A DNA stretch of 64,000 bases from Neelides folsomi (Eukaryota; Arthropoda; Collembola; Neelipleona; Neelidae). This document shows, piece by piece, positions 12,801 through 25,719 of the stretch. The notes below the pieces were generated by a model that saw only the letters and a program-made list of their open reading frames with translations, was not told the DNA's origin and did no database searches. The stretch spans positions 62,001 to 126,000 of the forward strand of contig JAQGBZ010000113.1 in assembly GCA_034687125.1 (NCBI GenBank), read 5' to 3'. Every line of letters begins with the position of its first letter. Position 1 is the first letter of the stretch. The position numbers and the translations under genes are program-made.

Positions 12801-14213
12801 TAATGTCAAACTTAATGTTTGTCGTGTCATGTAATGTCAGAAATGCATAATAGTTATGAGTTGAGTACTTTTAGCCCTATATGGCTCATTCGACTTGCTT
12901 TTATGTAAATAAGCATTCAGGAAAATGTCTTTGCTCTTGATATTTATGCAATATCCATGTATCGCTTCTGACTATTTGATATATTTATGTATTACCAATA
13001 CATAGGTAATATAAACGTTTCGTAGTAACAGTATACCATATATACATAATATAATACCATACCATGGTATACTGTACAGGTATAACACTGGTAATTATGA
13101 ATACGTTTTAAAAACTGTATAGAGTCACAAATTTAGACATAAAAGTTACGTAAAAATTGATGATCTTTGTAAAGTCTACTGCTACTGGTACATACATTTG
13201 TAGTATTTAATGATATGCTACAAATAAAACATTTATTCATAGGGTAGATACTATATATCTTGTTATTTATTGTACGTGCTATAATATGTATGTACCATAA
13301 TTGTATGTTAATGGTGTGTCAGATATACTATTTTTTACACATACCATACATAGACATGTAGCAGAAGAGTCGGCAAAGTAAAAGCATTTTATAAGTAGAG
13401 GCTGTTAAGTTGTGAACAATTCTTAGAAAATCAGCACTTTTGCACTTGAAGCATAAATATAATATAAGTATCGTAAAGTATGAAGAGCTGTCATACACAA
13501 ACTTCAAACTTCTTCTAAACTTGCCTATACAATATATATACATTGCTTCATGTATGTAAAGTATATGTATTTATCAAATATTTTGTACTTATATAAAGCC
13601 TGTCGATAGTGCAATATAATGCTTTAGAAATTAACCCCAATTATATGTTCATAGTCTTATCTTGAAGTGTATTTAGTGAGCGATTTTATAGTTATACAGA
13701 GCAATAAATACGGAATATATTAGTAAAGATGAAGGGATGATAAGATCAGGAGGAATGTGTTGAAGTGTACATAATGCATCGAGAGAATGAAAAGGAAGAG
13801 TTTCAACTTTCCAATTGGTTTTAAACGAATGTCTTGGAGTAGTTGAAGCCCTACGTAACCACCACTGGCCAAAATATAAGTTGGATGGATTTGGCGTTAA
13901 AGCTGTGGTTGCACCAGCAGCCGTCATTTGTTATTTTTTTGGTGGGTGACCTCCGTTCTCCAATTCGAATTAATAAGGAGATGAATGGCGTCTGGGCTCG
14001 GCCCTTTTACACTCCCCTCAACTTGATCTTGAATTCTTCCTTTGACACTCACTGGAACCCAAAGGAACCCGACTTTCCTCAACCCTATGGATCAAAGGGT
14101 CATAATTTATGGGAAATCATACCCAATTTAAATTAATCATTTTCTTTCAATTTTTAAAATGAAACTTAATTTTTCCTTAATTAACTATTATTAACAAGAA
14201 ACGAGCTGCAAAG
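9828..14213. other. Long intergenic region, 4.4 kb, between divergent genes
   Basis: It should hold the GHITM promoter and 5' exon near 9828-10400 and the upstream part of the glutamate transporter gene near 13800-14213, where the base composition is visibly less AT-rich. Between them I see only AT-rich sequence with short open frames that have no splice context or similarity, and a small inverted repeat at 13028-13075. A pyrimidine-rich tract lies at 11690-11760 (repeats of ctcact/ctcacc). Confidence 0.55.
13028..13075. repeat. Short inverted repeat, 12-bp arms
   Basis: acagtataccat (13028-13039) is the exact reverse complement of atggtatactgt (13064-13075). It lies in a stretch full of tata/tac repeats, so a chance hairpin is possible. 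Confidence 0.5.
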
Positions 14214-16147
14214 ATGAGTTCAACTCCAGATTTCCATTTAAAGGGTCAGCAGGACTCCACTTTACATGTAAAATATTCAATTTGCATATTAAACACATCA
14301 ACGATGTTTACTCACAGGCAGTTCTTGTATTAAGGGAAGGAAAAAGATGTTCTTTGGTTTTAATACAGCAGTTTATATACATCACATCATCATCCCATGA
14401 TATCACCTTTTTACTCAATCTCAATAAATTATTCAGTTAAATAAACCTTAATTTATTGTTTAATTCTGTTAATTGTTAATTAATTCAACACATTTTATTA
14501 TTTTAAGGAAGGGACGGATTACCTTAGGCGGTCGGGGAGACAAAGTAGGAAAATGCGTCCGAACCAATTTGTTGACTATTTTGGTCGTGACGGGACTCAT
14601 TGCGGGCACTGGACTTGGATTTATTCTTCGAGGGTCAAAGGATACATGGAACCAGAGGGAAAGATCATACGTAAAGTTCCCCGGAGAAATCTTTCTTCGA
14701 ATGCTCAAAGTTATCATTCTTCCGCTTATTTTCTCATCGCTGGTCTCCGCCATTGGATCCCTTGATTTGAAATTATCAGGAAAAATCGGAGCAAGAGCTA
14801 TTGTGTACTACGGACTCACTACCATTATAGCAGTTGTTATTGGAATTATTCTTGTCACGGCGATTCATCCAGGCAAAACGGAATCCGTGACGGAATTTGG
14901 GAAAAACAAGCCAGGGTTAAATGTGACCACGCCCGACACTTTGATGGATTTGGTCCGGAACATGTTTCCTCCTAATGTCGTTCATGCCACAATTGCACAG
15001 GTACTTTACTTTACTAGCTAACAAAAATGGTTTATTAAATAATGTTAACGAAATATTCTTTAATAATTTGAAATTACAAAAAATTAATTTTTAATAATTT
15101 TTAATTTTAGTATCAAACAGTATTGGTTGTTCCATCCGACCCAGGACTTCCCTTATCCGAATGGTCGATGAGTAGCAAATATGTTGAAGGGACGAATTTC
15201 ATGGGTTTGGTCGTATTTGCAACTGTTTTCGGAATCACCCTTGCGAAAATGGGAGAAAAAGGAAAGGCGTTGCTTGAATTCTTCAAAGTTCTTTCTGAAA
15301 CAATGATGATAATCACCAATTGGATTGTTTGGTAAAGAAATTAAATGATAAAGATTAAAAACCATAATAGATAAATTAGGTATAATATTGGTAATTAATA
15401 ATTTTGTCAAATTATCTTATTATGATCAGGCTGAGTCCTTTGGGTATTTGTTTCCTCATTGCTGCCCAATTACTCGAAGCCGATGATATTGGTGGGATTT
15501 TGAGCAAACTTGGTCTTTACTTTGGAACTGTTCTTTTGGGACTCTTTGTTCATGGACTTATCGTCCTCCCGATCCTTTACACTGCCGCAACAAGAAAACT
15601 GCCTTTTCGGTTCATAGGAAATATGACCCAAGCCCTTGCCACTGCATTTGGAACGGCCTCATCCTCAGCCACCCTTCCCATCACCATTGGATGCTTAGAA
15701 GATAAAAATGGAGTTGATCCGCGAGTCTCCCGCTTTGTGCTCCCAATCGGAGCGACGATCAACATGGATGGCACGGCGTTGTACGAAGCAGTGGCTGCCA
15801 TTTTCATCTCTCAAATGCATCAAGTTCCATTGACACTTGGGAGCTTGATTGCCATCAGCATTACAGCGACAGCTGCGAGCGTCGGAGCTGCAGGAATTCC
15901 TCAAGCCGGACTCGTCACAATGGTCATGGTCCTCAACACCCTTGGACTTCCTGCTGAATACGTCTCGTACATTGTCCCTGTGGATTGGTTGTTGGACCGA
16001 TTCCGAACGACAATCAATGTTTTGGGAGATTCACTTGGAGCAGGAATTGTGGACCATCTGAGCAAAAAGGAATTGAGGGGACTTTCTGAATTGGAACTTC
16101 AGGGAATCAACGAGGAGGAAGAAAATAAGAAGGATGAAGAAATGTAA
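14214..16147 (+). CDS. Eaat: SLC1-family excitatory amino acid (glutamate) transporter
   Basis: Exons 14214-14267 (tentative), 14512-15000, 15111-15331 and 15430-16147, giving 493 residues, a normal SLC1 length. Sodium- and proton-coupled uptake of glutamate/aspartate across the plasma membrane is the family role. The second exon encodes TM1-TM3 ([20 protein letters not shown], then [20 protein letters not shown]). The last carries the HP1 serine motif with ATLP near residues 331-338, the TM7 motif NMDGT near 366-370 followed by ALYEA, HP2 ([12 protein letters not shown]), and TM8 with [13 protein letters not shown]. The TM8 arginine is the residue that marks glutamate over neutral amino acid carriers. 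The extracellular loop is short with one Asn-glycosylation site (NVTT). The first exon is supported only by an ATG, an open frame, a gtaaaa donor and phase agreement with an acceptor at 14511. The acidic tail [10 protein letters not shown] is cytoplasmic. Confidence 0.93.
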
Positions 16148-18353
16148 AGTTATTTAATTCTCATTAAGATCAAGAGCTTTATTAATTTATTATTACAACC
16201 ATCTATGCATACACCATTTTTTATTGTTGTTCTTAAAAATTTAATTGTTACTTGAGACAAAATATACTTCAGTTTGTTTTCTTATTTTGGTTAATTTATT
16301 TATACACTCTTTAATGACAATTATGCAAAATATAAAAAACTATCATTATACCATATAAATATGCATCATGTACTTAGCTTATAATAGTTTATGTTATATT
16401 ATGTAGTTAGTATATTGCGCGTTTTGTTTATTCGAATTTATTTATTCATCAAAGGGTTGTAAGATACATGTGTAATATCGTGTAGGTCGTAGGTAATGAC
16501 TGGTAATGTAGTAAGAGAAAATCATAATTTCAGTAGTTTTTAATAATCTTAAACATAACTACTGTTAAGTAATCTTTAAAATTATGGTTTTTCATATTTC
16601 AATTTATTTAGGATATTATTATAAGATAAAATTAACAATTAATGGACAGTAACAAATACCGCTTTCAACTCTCACAACCAACCACTAAATAATACTCATT
16701 GAATACATTGTCGTACAATACTTGCGAGTGTCGAGTGATCGAGTGTCACAATTAAAATCAATTAGCTGAATTTCTATTAATTTATGGCTAATTCACAATG
16801 ACTCCACAATGACTTTGTTCACACGTATATTTTATTAAATGAGTACATGTCTTATCTCAATTTACAATACATAAATTAATATATTGTAATCATATCATAC
16901 ATAATCATATCAATATTTGGTAGTTATTTTATATTCTACATTCTTAATAAGGTCTAACGATAAAAATTACTACATTACATATACACGAGAATTATAGAAA
17001 TCTTAGAGGTAAGACTTCACTTCTAATACTTTACTACTTAAATATATCGACGGATAAGACTTCACTCATATTAATTTCATATGAGAGTAATCCTAATTGA
17101 ATAAGTTGGCTCGACAATTGGTTGGAATGAGCTGAAATATCTATGAGATGACACGGTTCACTACTTTGTCTATTTTGGCACGGATCGCAGTTTCGTGGCA
17201 GAAATACTATTTAATGAAACGCCTTTCATTGAGATTCTGGTAACAATTAAGTAATTTTATTAGGAATAAGGTGTAATTAACTAAAATGCCTTTGATTAAT
17301 ATTCATAAATTGAATCTGTTCCAAAAATTCCAATCATAATATTTTATATATTTCCTCAATTGTGTAGAAAATGTATTTAGGAATTGAAATCGCAACTTTT
17401 AGTAGTATCTGTAAAATCTTTATATACTCAATTTCAAGAAAATTAAATTAAATTAAATTAAATTATCGACACCTGTTTAAATAATAGGGAGATTGGTGAT
17501 TAAAAATTTAATTAATAACAATCGAATATGTAGCTTTCAGATAAAAATAACTTTGTATTAACAATTTTGACTCTTAAGCCAGATTAATCAATGAATTTAA
17601 TGTAAAGGAAAACCAATGTAAAATAATATAAAATTTTGCTTAATTTAAGTTTAATTAACTTTTTACCATTTAAGAAGATAAAATTTCACGCAACAAATTT
17701 AATTTAGTGGATTTCGTATAATGAAAAGAAAACTTATTTGCCTATAGAAAATGTGGCTATATATTCTTTGGTTAGCAAATTTTTATTGGGTCATATTTTT
17801 GAATTAATAATCAATCTAAATAACTTTCATGCCAAGTTCAATCTCAATTACCATCATAAAAGTCTTAATAATAAATTAAGCTTAATAGTGAAAATCATTT
17901 GTACAAATTAGCGACATATCCAGGGAAAATAGACGTACCAATGGCCAATGTCCTAAGGCCGACTTATCAAATACCTTTGGTTTGTAATATAGCAACCCAC
18001 AGAGAAATCCTTAATACTGGTAATAATTATATTACATAATAAGAACTTTAATTTATTTGTACATGACTTAATGAATGACTAGGCTTTTAATTCGTTATTG
18101 AAGACGGCGGGTTTCACAGTTAAATACTGGTGATAGAAAGTATGAATTCTGAATAATTTGAAAGACGGGAGGTGAAAGTTTTGAAATCCCAAAGGAAATA
18201 AATTCAAAATGTCAATTTATGTATATTAAAACCTTTCGCCTTCTTTTGTTGAACAAATGTTGACTAGATTGTTTAAATGTTAAAGTTATAGAAGTAGCCT
18301 CTCGTATTCGCGAAATTTTGAGAAAATGTGAAGATGGACGCAGTTTGAGTGAT
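16148..18353. other. Intergenic, 2.2 kb, between convergent genes
   Basis: AT-rich 3' flanks of the transporter and the WW/CUE gene. Apart from a pentanucleotide microsatellite at 17441-17465, I see nothing coding or structured. Confidence 0.6.
17441..17465. repeat. (AATTA)5 microsatellite
   Basis: Five uninterrupted copies of the pentamer aatta. Confidence 0.9.
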
Positions 18354-21300
18354 TTATATTTTGAAACTGGAATTAATTCCGTTGAGTGTCCTGGCGAAGA
18401 TTGAGCCTTTGGCTAACGAAGGATTTGGACCTTCAGCTCGACTTCCTTTAGGCCCAACACGAAGAGAAGGATTTGGGCCTTTACTTAAACAACTCCCTCG
18501 AGTTTCAACGTACTTTCGTTCCCTATTAAGCACGATTAATTAGTATTAATGCATCATTTCAAAAAGTAATCTCTAGCTATATCTCTATTTGTTTTAACAT
18601 GTTAATTAATAAAATACTTACGTTATGAATGCAGTGTTGGGTCCTTTGGCAAGGGATGAATTCGCCCCTTTGGCAAGTTTACTTGAATACATATCTCCCT
18701 TATCGCTTTTTCGTCCAAACAAACTAAAATAGGATTTATGAATCAACTATCATACTATTGTAATAATATGTAATTGTTGTTTATCAAAATATCGAAATTG
18801 CACATTTTTTGTGCAATACTGTTTTACCAGTTTAAAATTTTATAAGAAATTACTTTTCAATGAAACTCTTCTTCTTTCCCCTTTTCGGTTCAGAATGATC
18901 AATGGAGTCATAGTGGTTCAAGTTCATCTTTTCAATGATGTTATTATTCAACGTCTCAACATCTCCAATCGACACTATCAGGATAAATTCAATTTATTAA
19001 AGAATGCTAATGTTATAAAATTTTTTACTGGTATAGAGAGAGTAGTAGGCAAGGTCTATCCCAACCAATGTTGTAGAACCCCTATCCCTTCCCGCCGGGC
19101 GGGAAAAGATAGGGAATGATAATTAAGTATTTATAATTAAATATTTATAACAAGAATTAAGTATTTAGTACCCTTTCTTGTATCCTTTTTCTTAATAAAA
19201 GGTTTAAACTCGTCCGGTGTGATTGGTCCAATTTCTTTTAAAAGCCTCTCGGTTTTCCCTTTGTCAAAATTGGATGCCTCGAGCGCCCACGCCACGAACC
19301 TCTCAGGAAGGGCCGGAAAAGCATTAAGCAACGACGTTTTCATATCCGTTTTTTCGCAAACGGAGATGTGAGGTCTGGCTGGTTTGAGAATCGGAGTTGG
19401 GAATGGAGATTCGGGCTCAGTTCCATTTACATTTTTATGTTCTTCAATCGCTCGCTGTCTCCGTTCAATTAATCCTTTCACTTCAAGCCATTTATGCCGA
19501 GCAGGCCTGAATTTTCAAAAGGATTAAATAATAAATCACTTAAACAAACAGAATTACATAAATGCCACATCCTTAATTAGGTCATACATAGATTAAGTAC
19601 GTGTTAATAATTTATTCCTTGTTTACTTTGATGGTGGCGTTCGAGAAAAGCCCTTTCTAAGCATTTTCTCTGAAGCTTTCTGAACATTATTTTCCACAGA
19701 AGTGAGGACGTCGAGGAGAATTGTTTCATCCGCCGCTGGGAAAATTCCTTTCATGTACTTCAATTTCATTTTGGGTGATTTATTAGAAGGCTTTCCATTT
19801 CGTTCTTCTCGAACCTATTACACATAAAATAATGAATTCAGATATTCATAAAATTGTCTCCACCTCCACATATCGTCAATTAAATATTTATGCTTTTAAA
19901 TAGTGTATTCTGATTATTACAAGTTGAAGCTGAGGAGAAAGTGACAATTGAGGAGATCCATATCGTGTGAACAAACTCCCAGCGGAGGACTGCAAGTTAC
20001 TAAACTTGAGAAGCGAAACGGGAGTTCCTGTTCGAGCTGGACTTTCGGTCACGTAACTATCAAATAAATCATTTATTATTTCGAACATTCAAGCTTTTAT
20101 AGATCCTTTTTAATACTCTAATTGTTTTAGACAATTACCAATAATTAAATATTCTTATGGGCCTAAAGCCAAATACCTGTTCATTTTGAGAGGAGAATTA
20201 ATATTGATTGACTTTGTTTCAGCGAGCGAATTGGCCGTGTCCGTATCATTATCAAGAAGGGCCAATTGTTTTAATGACTCGAGTTCAGTAGCCAATGGAT
20301 GTTTTTCCACTTGAAGGGCCGAAACAACAAGCGTCGCTCGGTTATGATACCTAAAATATATATAAAAGTTACTTACAATATTACGAATTTGCTAATCAAT
20401 ACAATATGGATAATAAAAAAACTTATATTCCAAAACTATAACAAATGCTTTTAATTCAACATACTTGTGAAAGAGATGCCGAACATGAGGTTCTTGTGCT
20501 GTTGGGAATATTGCACAAACTGTCCTATACGCTGTTTCGGTATCGACTGAGGCCAAGTAAGTTGAAGGGATTCCACAATATGAAGAGGAGGAACGACAAG
20601 ACCGGGCCGAAGGCGGTCGTTCGCTTTCGCGGTCTCCCAAGTTGGAAATGTTGATCTTGACATTTGGGTCAGTGAGGAGAAGCGGAGGTTGAGAGGAGAC
20701 TTCTAATAATTGTCTTTTCGGTGGCGGAGTGGTCGTTGGGACGATCCGTGGTGATCCGCCTAGCCTTGGAGAGGATCCACGACGGTGAATTCCAAATCCT
20801 TTAAGACTTGGAACTGGACTTGACCATCGACTCACACATCCAATGTCCTTTTTAATAATTAAATACACATTCTTATACTCATAATATTTTTCAATAATTA
20901 TGATTATTAAACAAATATTTTATATTATACTGTATGGATCATGCATGTTTACATTAAATATACTTAGCATAATATGTAAATATTAGAGTATGTACATAAG
21001 AGAAAGAAGCAATTTACTATATAAAAATAATGCAATTGTGTGAAGAAAATTGTTTAGCGAAAAAGAACTTGTGGCATGAGTCTAAATATTGAGCCCAAAC
21101 TCTTTTAATCCTTTAACATAAATATTTACATAATTTTTTCCAGTTCAATACTTTAAGATTCCTACTATTTTGCATTAAATATTTTGCACAAAGTATTTAA
21201 CAAGACAAAATTAGAGTAAAGATAAAGTTTGTTTACTTCAAAGTATGCCGTAGGTTGTGTAATGGCGATATGGTACGGCGGAGTTGGAATTGATTCCAGC

Positions 21301-21927
21301 CGAGGATCTTCCCAAGTTGTGCTCTTGTTTACATGATTGATGTAATACCTTTTAAACAATTTTATAACATTAACTTTCAATTAACACTTGAAAATTATAT
21401 GTTGATTAATATAAGAGTTAAATTAAGATATTTATCACTACGTTAGATCTCATTACTCTATACTTTAATAATAAATCACATTTAAATAAATTAATCCGCG
21501 ATTTTGTTTTACAGGTTCAGATTGTCCTCATAAATAAAGAAATAATGATGGTATCTTTCACAGAAGATACTAAAATTCAACTCTTCTTCAACTACTGAAT
21601 AAATGTTTCAAAATGGAGCCACGTAAATATTTAATTATTTCTTAATCATTCTTTTATTTAACTTTAGTATTAATTCGAATGAATATTGATTCCAAATTGA
21701 AAAGGTTCGATTCTTATAAGAACCCTTTTAATTTAACATGCAGGCTTTGAAAATTAATTGACAGTCAATAGTCATAATCTATGAATAAATTATAAGTTTT
21801 ATTTCTCATAAATAATAAAGTTCTGATTAGTTAAATAAAGTTGTGTAGGGAGAAAAACTTACAGTCGACCCATTTTCGGTTCAATTTTGCACTCCCAACC
21901 TAATGGGAGAGGGCCGAGGACCTCCAT
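18354..21927 (-). CDS. WW-domain protein with three CUE-like motifs and KGPN-repeat tail
   Basis: Ten exons: 21927-21863, 21348-21237, 20847-20465, 20350-20177, 20056-19921, 19814-19627, 19506-19172, 18974-18854, 18723-18622 and 18522-18354; 594 residues, every junction in phase. An in-frame stop lies just upstream of the ATG. Residues 6-39 form a full WW domain (W11, YYINH, TTW34, P37), which binds proline-rich ligands. Three later segments share the CUE look of a short helix, a Phe-Pro pair and a Leu-rich helix: near 160-200 (AIFPTA), 306-342 (GIFPAA) and 405-445 (NAFPAL). CUE domains bind ubiquitin. Ser/Pro/Arg-rich linkers separate them. The last two exons encode degenerate repeats of K-G-P-N-P-S-L (LAKGPN, LSKGPNPSL, AEGPNPSLAKG). 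I do not recognise a named family; a ubiquitin-linked adaptor role is inference. Confidence 0.85.
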
Positions 21928-22292
21928 TCCTAATCCTCCTCACGTCGGCGATGAAATAATGATGAGATTGTTGAGGAACGATGCCTCCGCACAATGTCGC
22001 CCGACCTCGTCCTCGTACACATCTGCGCAAGCTTATACTCCCCTCACATTTCCGACTGATCTCTCATTCACTCCGCTTTCATTCTCTCGATCACAATCTC
22101 GCACTTATGTATAAGACCCCGTCGATCAATTTTATTTTTTCCCGATTTCGATTGAAATAACCAACATTAGATTTTAACTCAAATTGTGACTTGTGGAATG
22201 TAACACTATTATGAGTTGACATTTGAACAAATAGGGTATTTTCATTTTTATAGCTGATTTTAATTCAAGATTTTGATTGAAGGTAGTATGAG
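21928..22292. promoter_or_regulatory. Probable shared divergent promoter/5' UTR region
   Basis: The start codons of the WW/CUE gene (-) and Hs2st (+) face away from each other across 365 bp. The left two thirds (21930-22115) are clearly richer in GC than the surroundings, as expected of promoter/5' UTR sequence. No TATA box or initiator could be assigned with confidence. Confidence 0.4.
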
Positions 22293-23853
22293 ATGAGGGT
22301 TGTGATGATGAGCAAATTCGGGAGTCATCTTCTCATAGCGGCTCTCATCGCCTTCGCCCTTCTCCAGGTCTACTTTTTTCACAAAATGAATCGTCTGGCC
22401 GAAAAACAAGCAGAATTACGTAAGACGTCAATATTTAACTTTAATTATATATTAAACCTAAAATTAAGTGTTATATTATATATATTCAAATCTAAAATAA
22501 AACAGTAATGTAATAATATTTTATTTTCAGGAGCTTCAATTAGTGATAAAATTGGGCTGAGAAGGCACGTCGAATCTTCAGGTTTAATCAAAGGTATGAA
22601 AATACCATCTGTATTACTTAAAAAGAAATTTTTAATTATCTGATTATATTTTCATTTATCTTATTTTTTAAATAGAAGAACTTGACGATCAAGTGATTAT
22701 TTACAATCGCATCCCAAAGACTGGGTCGACTTCGTTGATGGGAGTAGCATATGAACTTTGCACCCGAAATGGATTTCACGTTGTTCACCTCAACACCAGC
22801 AAAAATTCTCATATTCTTTCCCCTGCTGACCAACTCGGTTTGAGTAAAAACTTGAGCGGTTGGGAAGAAAGGCGGCCAGCACTTTTCCATGGCCATCTTG
22901 CTTATTTTGACCTTTCTTCTTACGGAGTTCCTCTACGGCCTCTTTACATCAACGTCGTGAGAGAACCACTCGACCGACTTGTCTCTTACTATTACTTCTT
23001 AAGATATGGGGATGATTTTAGGCCGCAAGTTTCAAGAAGGAAGAAAGGAAATAAAGAGGTTAACATTTTATACACATTGATTTTTAGTACAGATATTTAT
23101 TTATAAGTGGTTTTTTACATTGTTACACTTTTTTCAATATTATAATGAGTTTTAATATTTTTTATTAAATCTTTAGACTTTTGATGAATGTGTCAAGCGG
23201 AGTGGAAATGACTGTGACCCTTCTAATCTTTGGATGCAAGTCCCTTTCTTTTGCGGTCATCATGCACTTTGTTGGGAGCCTGGAAATACCTGGGCTTTGC
23301 AACAAGCAAAGGGAAACTTGGCTCGTTCGTATTTTCTTGTTGGGACAACAGAAAACCTTGATGAATTTGTAACTCTTTTGGAAGTTTCGCTACCAAGATT
23401 TTTTAAAGGAGCATCGGCACTCTTCAAAATAGGTAAAAGTTCAATCAATAAGCTTTATATTTTATCTCATCGCATTGCATTGAATTGCATTACAAGTTTA
23501 TTAAAAATAATTTTCAATTGTTAATTTAATACAATAATTCAATTTAATTAAGATATATCCTAAATAATTTAATTTTTTGAGATAAAATTACATATATTAA
23601 TTTTAAATACTTTAATTTTTCGAAATAAATTACAGATGGAAAATCGCATCTTCGTAAGACATTTGGAAAAATCTCTCCAAGTAGCGAAAGTCTAAAGAGC
23701 TTCCATAAATCGAAAGTGTGGCAATTAGAACAAGATTTTTATATGTTTGTCAAGAAAGAGTTTGCAGCTGTGAGGAAAAGAGCTCTTCCTCCAAATGGTT
23801 CAATCCTTCCCTTACCACCACAATTCAGATTCGAGAAAATACGGCCAAAATAA
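22293..23853 (+). CDS. Hs2st: Heparan sulfate 2-O-sulfotransferase
   Basis: Exons 22293-22419, 22531-22593, 22676-23058, 23177-23432 and 23636-23853; 348 residues (human HS2ST1 is 356). The enzyme moves sulfate from PAPS to C2 of iduronic acid in heparan sulfate in the Golgi. Residues 12-29 form a type II signal anchor (HLLIAALIAFALLQVYFF), followed by a short stem. The 5'-phosphosulfate loop is IPKTGSTS (K78). The HGHLAYFD block holds the His expected as catalytic base. The 3'-phosphate site is NVVREPLDRLVSYYYFLR with the following GDDFRP. The cysteine-rich FDECVKR, GNDC and FFCGH blocks and the C-terminal KSHLRKT and FEKIRPK are as in the family. The start is the first ATG of a TM-encoding exon. 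It shares its upstream region with the WW/CUE gene. Pipe-like paralogues are the only alternative; the overall match favours Hs2st. Confidence 0.96.
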
Positions 23854-25719
23854 TTTTATTTCGCATTCTAATCCTTTGACAAGTACAAAATTTAATATTA
23901 TAGCAATACTTAATTATGTTATATTACATATTGTAATTGTTGCTGTTTTTATCACAATCTCTGGTATAGAGTATTTATAGATCATTGTTAAATTAATTAG
24001 AATAATGACGTATTAATATATTATATAATAATAACATGTGTTTTTAATTTTCGCTTACACCAATTTAATTGTTGTTTTACTGCACACGTTGTTATTGTTA
24101 ATAAATAAGTTAATATCACAACATAATATTAGTAAACGACTTGAACTTGATAAATGTTGATATTATGTATTATATTATTATATTTATTGTTAGTAATTAG
24201 ATATATTGCAATTTAAACAAACAAAAAACATTATTAGTAAGATAAAAATATTTTATTTATGACTAGCCAATTGTTAAAGTAATTAAATGTGGTAATTAAA
24301 TGTGGTATTATCAAATCCCACTTTATCATGCATCAGCGCATTTTACTCTCACACAATATCAGATATTAACGATGTTTCAATATTTATTTACTTATATCGT
24401 CGCTCGCCGTACGGTGTAGAATGGACTTTACACTGTTCTTTAACCCTAACACGCATCTTACATATTAATCAAATAAAAGTTATACATGTTAATTTTTAAT
24501 CGCTGCTTATTAATCTCCTCATAATATCTCATAAACTATAAACATTATTTCAAATATCCAATCATTGATCAAAATAAATAATAACATAATAGTAAAATTT
24601 TAATTTATTATCATATTAAATGCAAATTATACATTATATGGTAAAATGGCTAAATAGATATTTAGTTTATTGGAATACATTATTTGAATTATTACATCGA
24701 TATTGTTAGTAGATAAAATTATTATTATATTATTTAAGTTTTATCTATAAATTAATTAAGGTTATTTATTTAATTATATTATTAACATATTTATGGCATT
24801 TGTAAAATAAATAAAAAGGTCATTTCAAAAAATAAACAACTGAAAAGAATTTGAAAAAACCCCCAAGTAAAAATTATTTTATACATGTAAAAAGTTATTA
24901 CAACTAAACGTTTGAAAATAATTATGGCGGGTCATTAAAATTTAAACAGTGTCCATCTAGCATTTAAATGGTGCGTCGTTTCTCGTTGGTTCGTGGGTTT
25001 CCATTTTGTTTGAATTTTTCCGATAGGGTGCGTCAGTCGTTTCCGCTTTCAAAACTTAGCTCTCACAGTTGAAGCGGGAGAGGTCGATTGTGACCCAGTG
25101 CTGCCACCAGATCGCGATTAAAACTCAATTTATTAATATCAGTTTCGATAACGCTCTCGACCTTTGGCTCGTCTTCGACCTCACACTCGCTCTTACAGTG
25201 ACTTTAATTAATGAAATAATAGAGCATTTGTTCATTCACTCCACAAGCACATGTAAACATTTCATTCCTCACTCAGCCTCTGTCACCTTTCTTTCCTTAG
25301 GAAAGTTCCCTATTTATATATTTTTTCGATCCAACGCGGAGTTTGTCACTTTTAAAATAGTGCGGTGAAAATACGATTTATGGAAAGTAGAATTTCGAAA
25401 CCCCCTCACTAATTTTGTAATTAATTGTAGGAACCAGTTGATATTTTTTAATCGTTGGACCTCTTTAAAATATAATTTAACTTTGAAAGATAAAAAGTGA
25501 CAAGTTTGGGAAAAGGGATTACCCAAAGAAGTGAAATATTATAATTATTATTTTGTTAAGTTCAATTAACATTCTAATTTAAATATAATTGGAGTTACTC
25601 AAAGGTCACATTGTGAAACTCAATAAAAATGATCAGAACTTTTAAAAAAGTGTGATGAGTATTTACGTTGTTGAACAGGGATTGAGTTGAAAGTATTGAG
25701 CGAATCTTCACATGCTTCG
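23854..25719. other. Intergenic/upstream region, 1.9 kb
   Basis: Very AT-rich from 23860 to 24900, then a more GC-balanced block at 24960-25350, likely promoter or a 5' non-coding exon of the gene starting at 25720. An acceptor (gttgaacag, AG at 25677-25678) directly precedes that gene's first coding exon, so a spliced leader exon is expected here. No coding exon could be defended. Confidence 0.5.

Noticed and set aside
13843-14136. 97-codon plus-strand open frame upstream of the glutamate transporter
   Set aside because: No ATG-led exon chain to the transporter could be built in phase; it resembles no transporter N-terminus. More likely promoter/5' UTR.
25060-25215. Minus-strand open stretch reading ECEVEDEPKVESVIETDINK
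   Set aside because: Looks protein-like but lacks a convincing acceptor and any partner exon; probably chance in a GC-richer promoter block.
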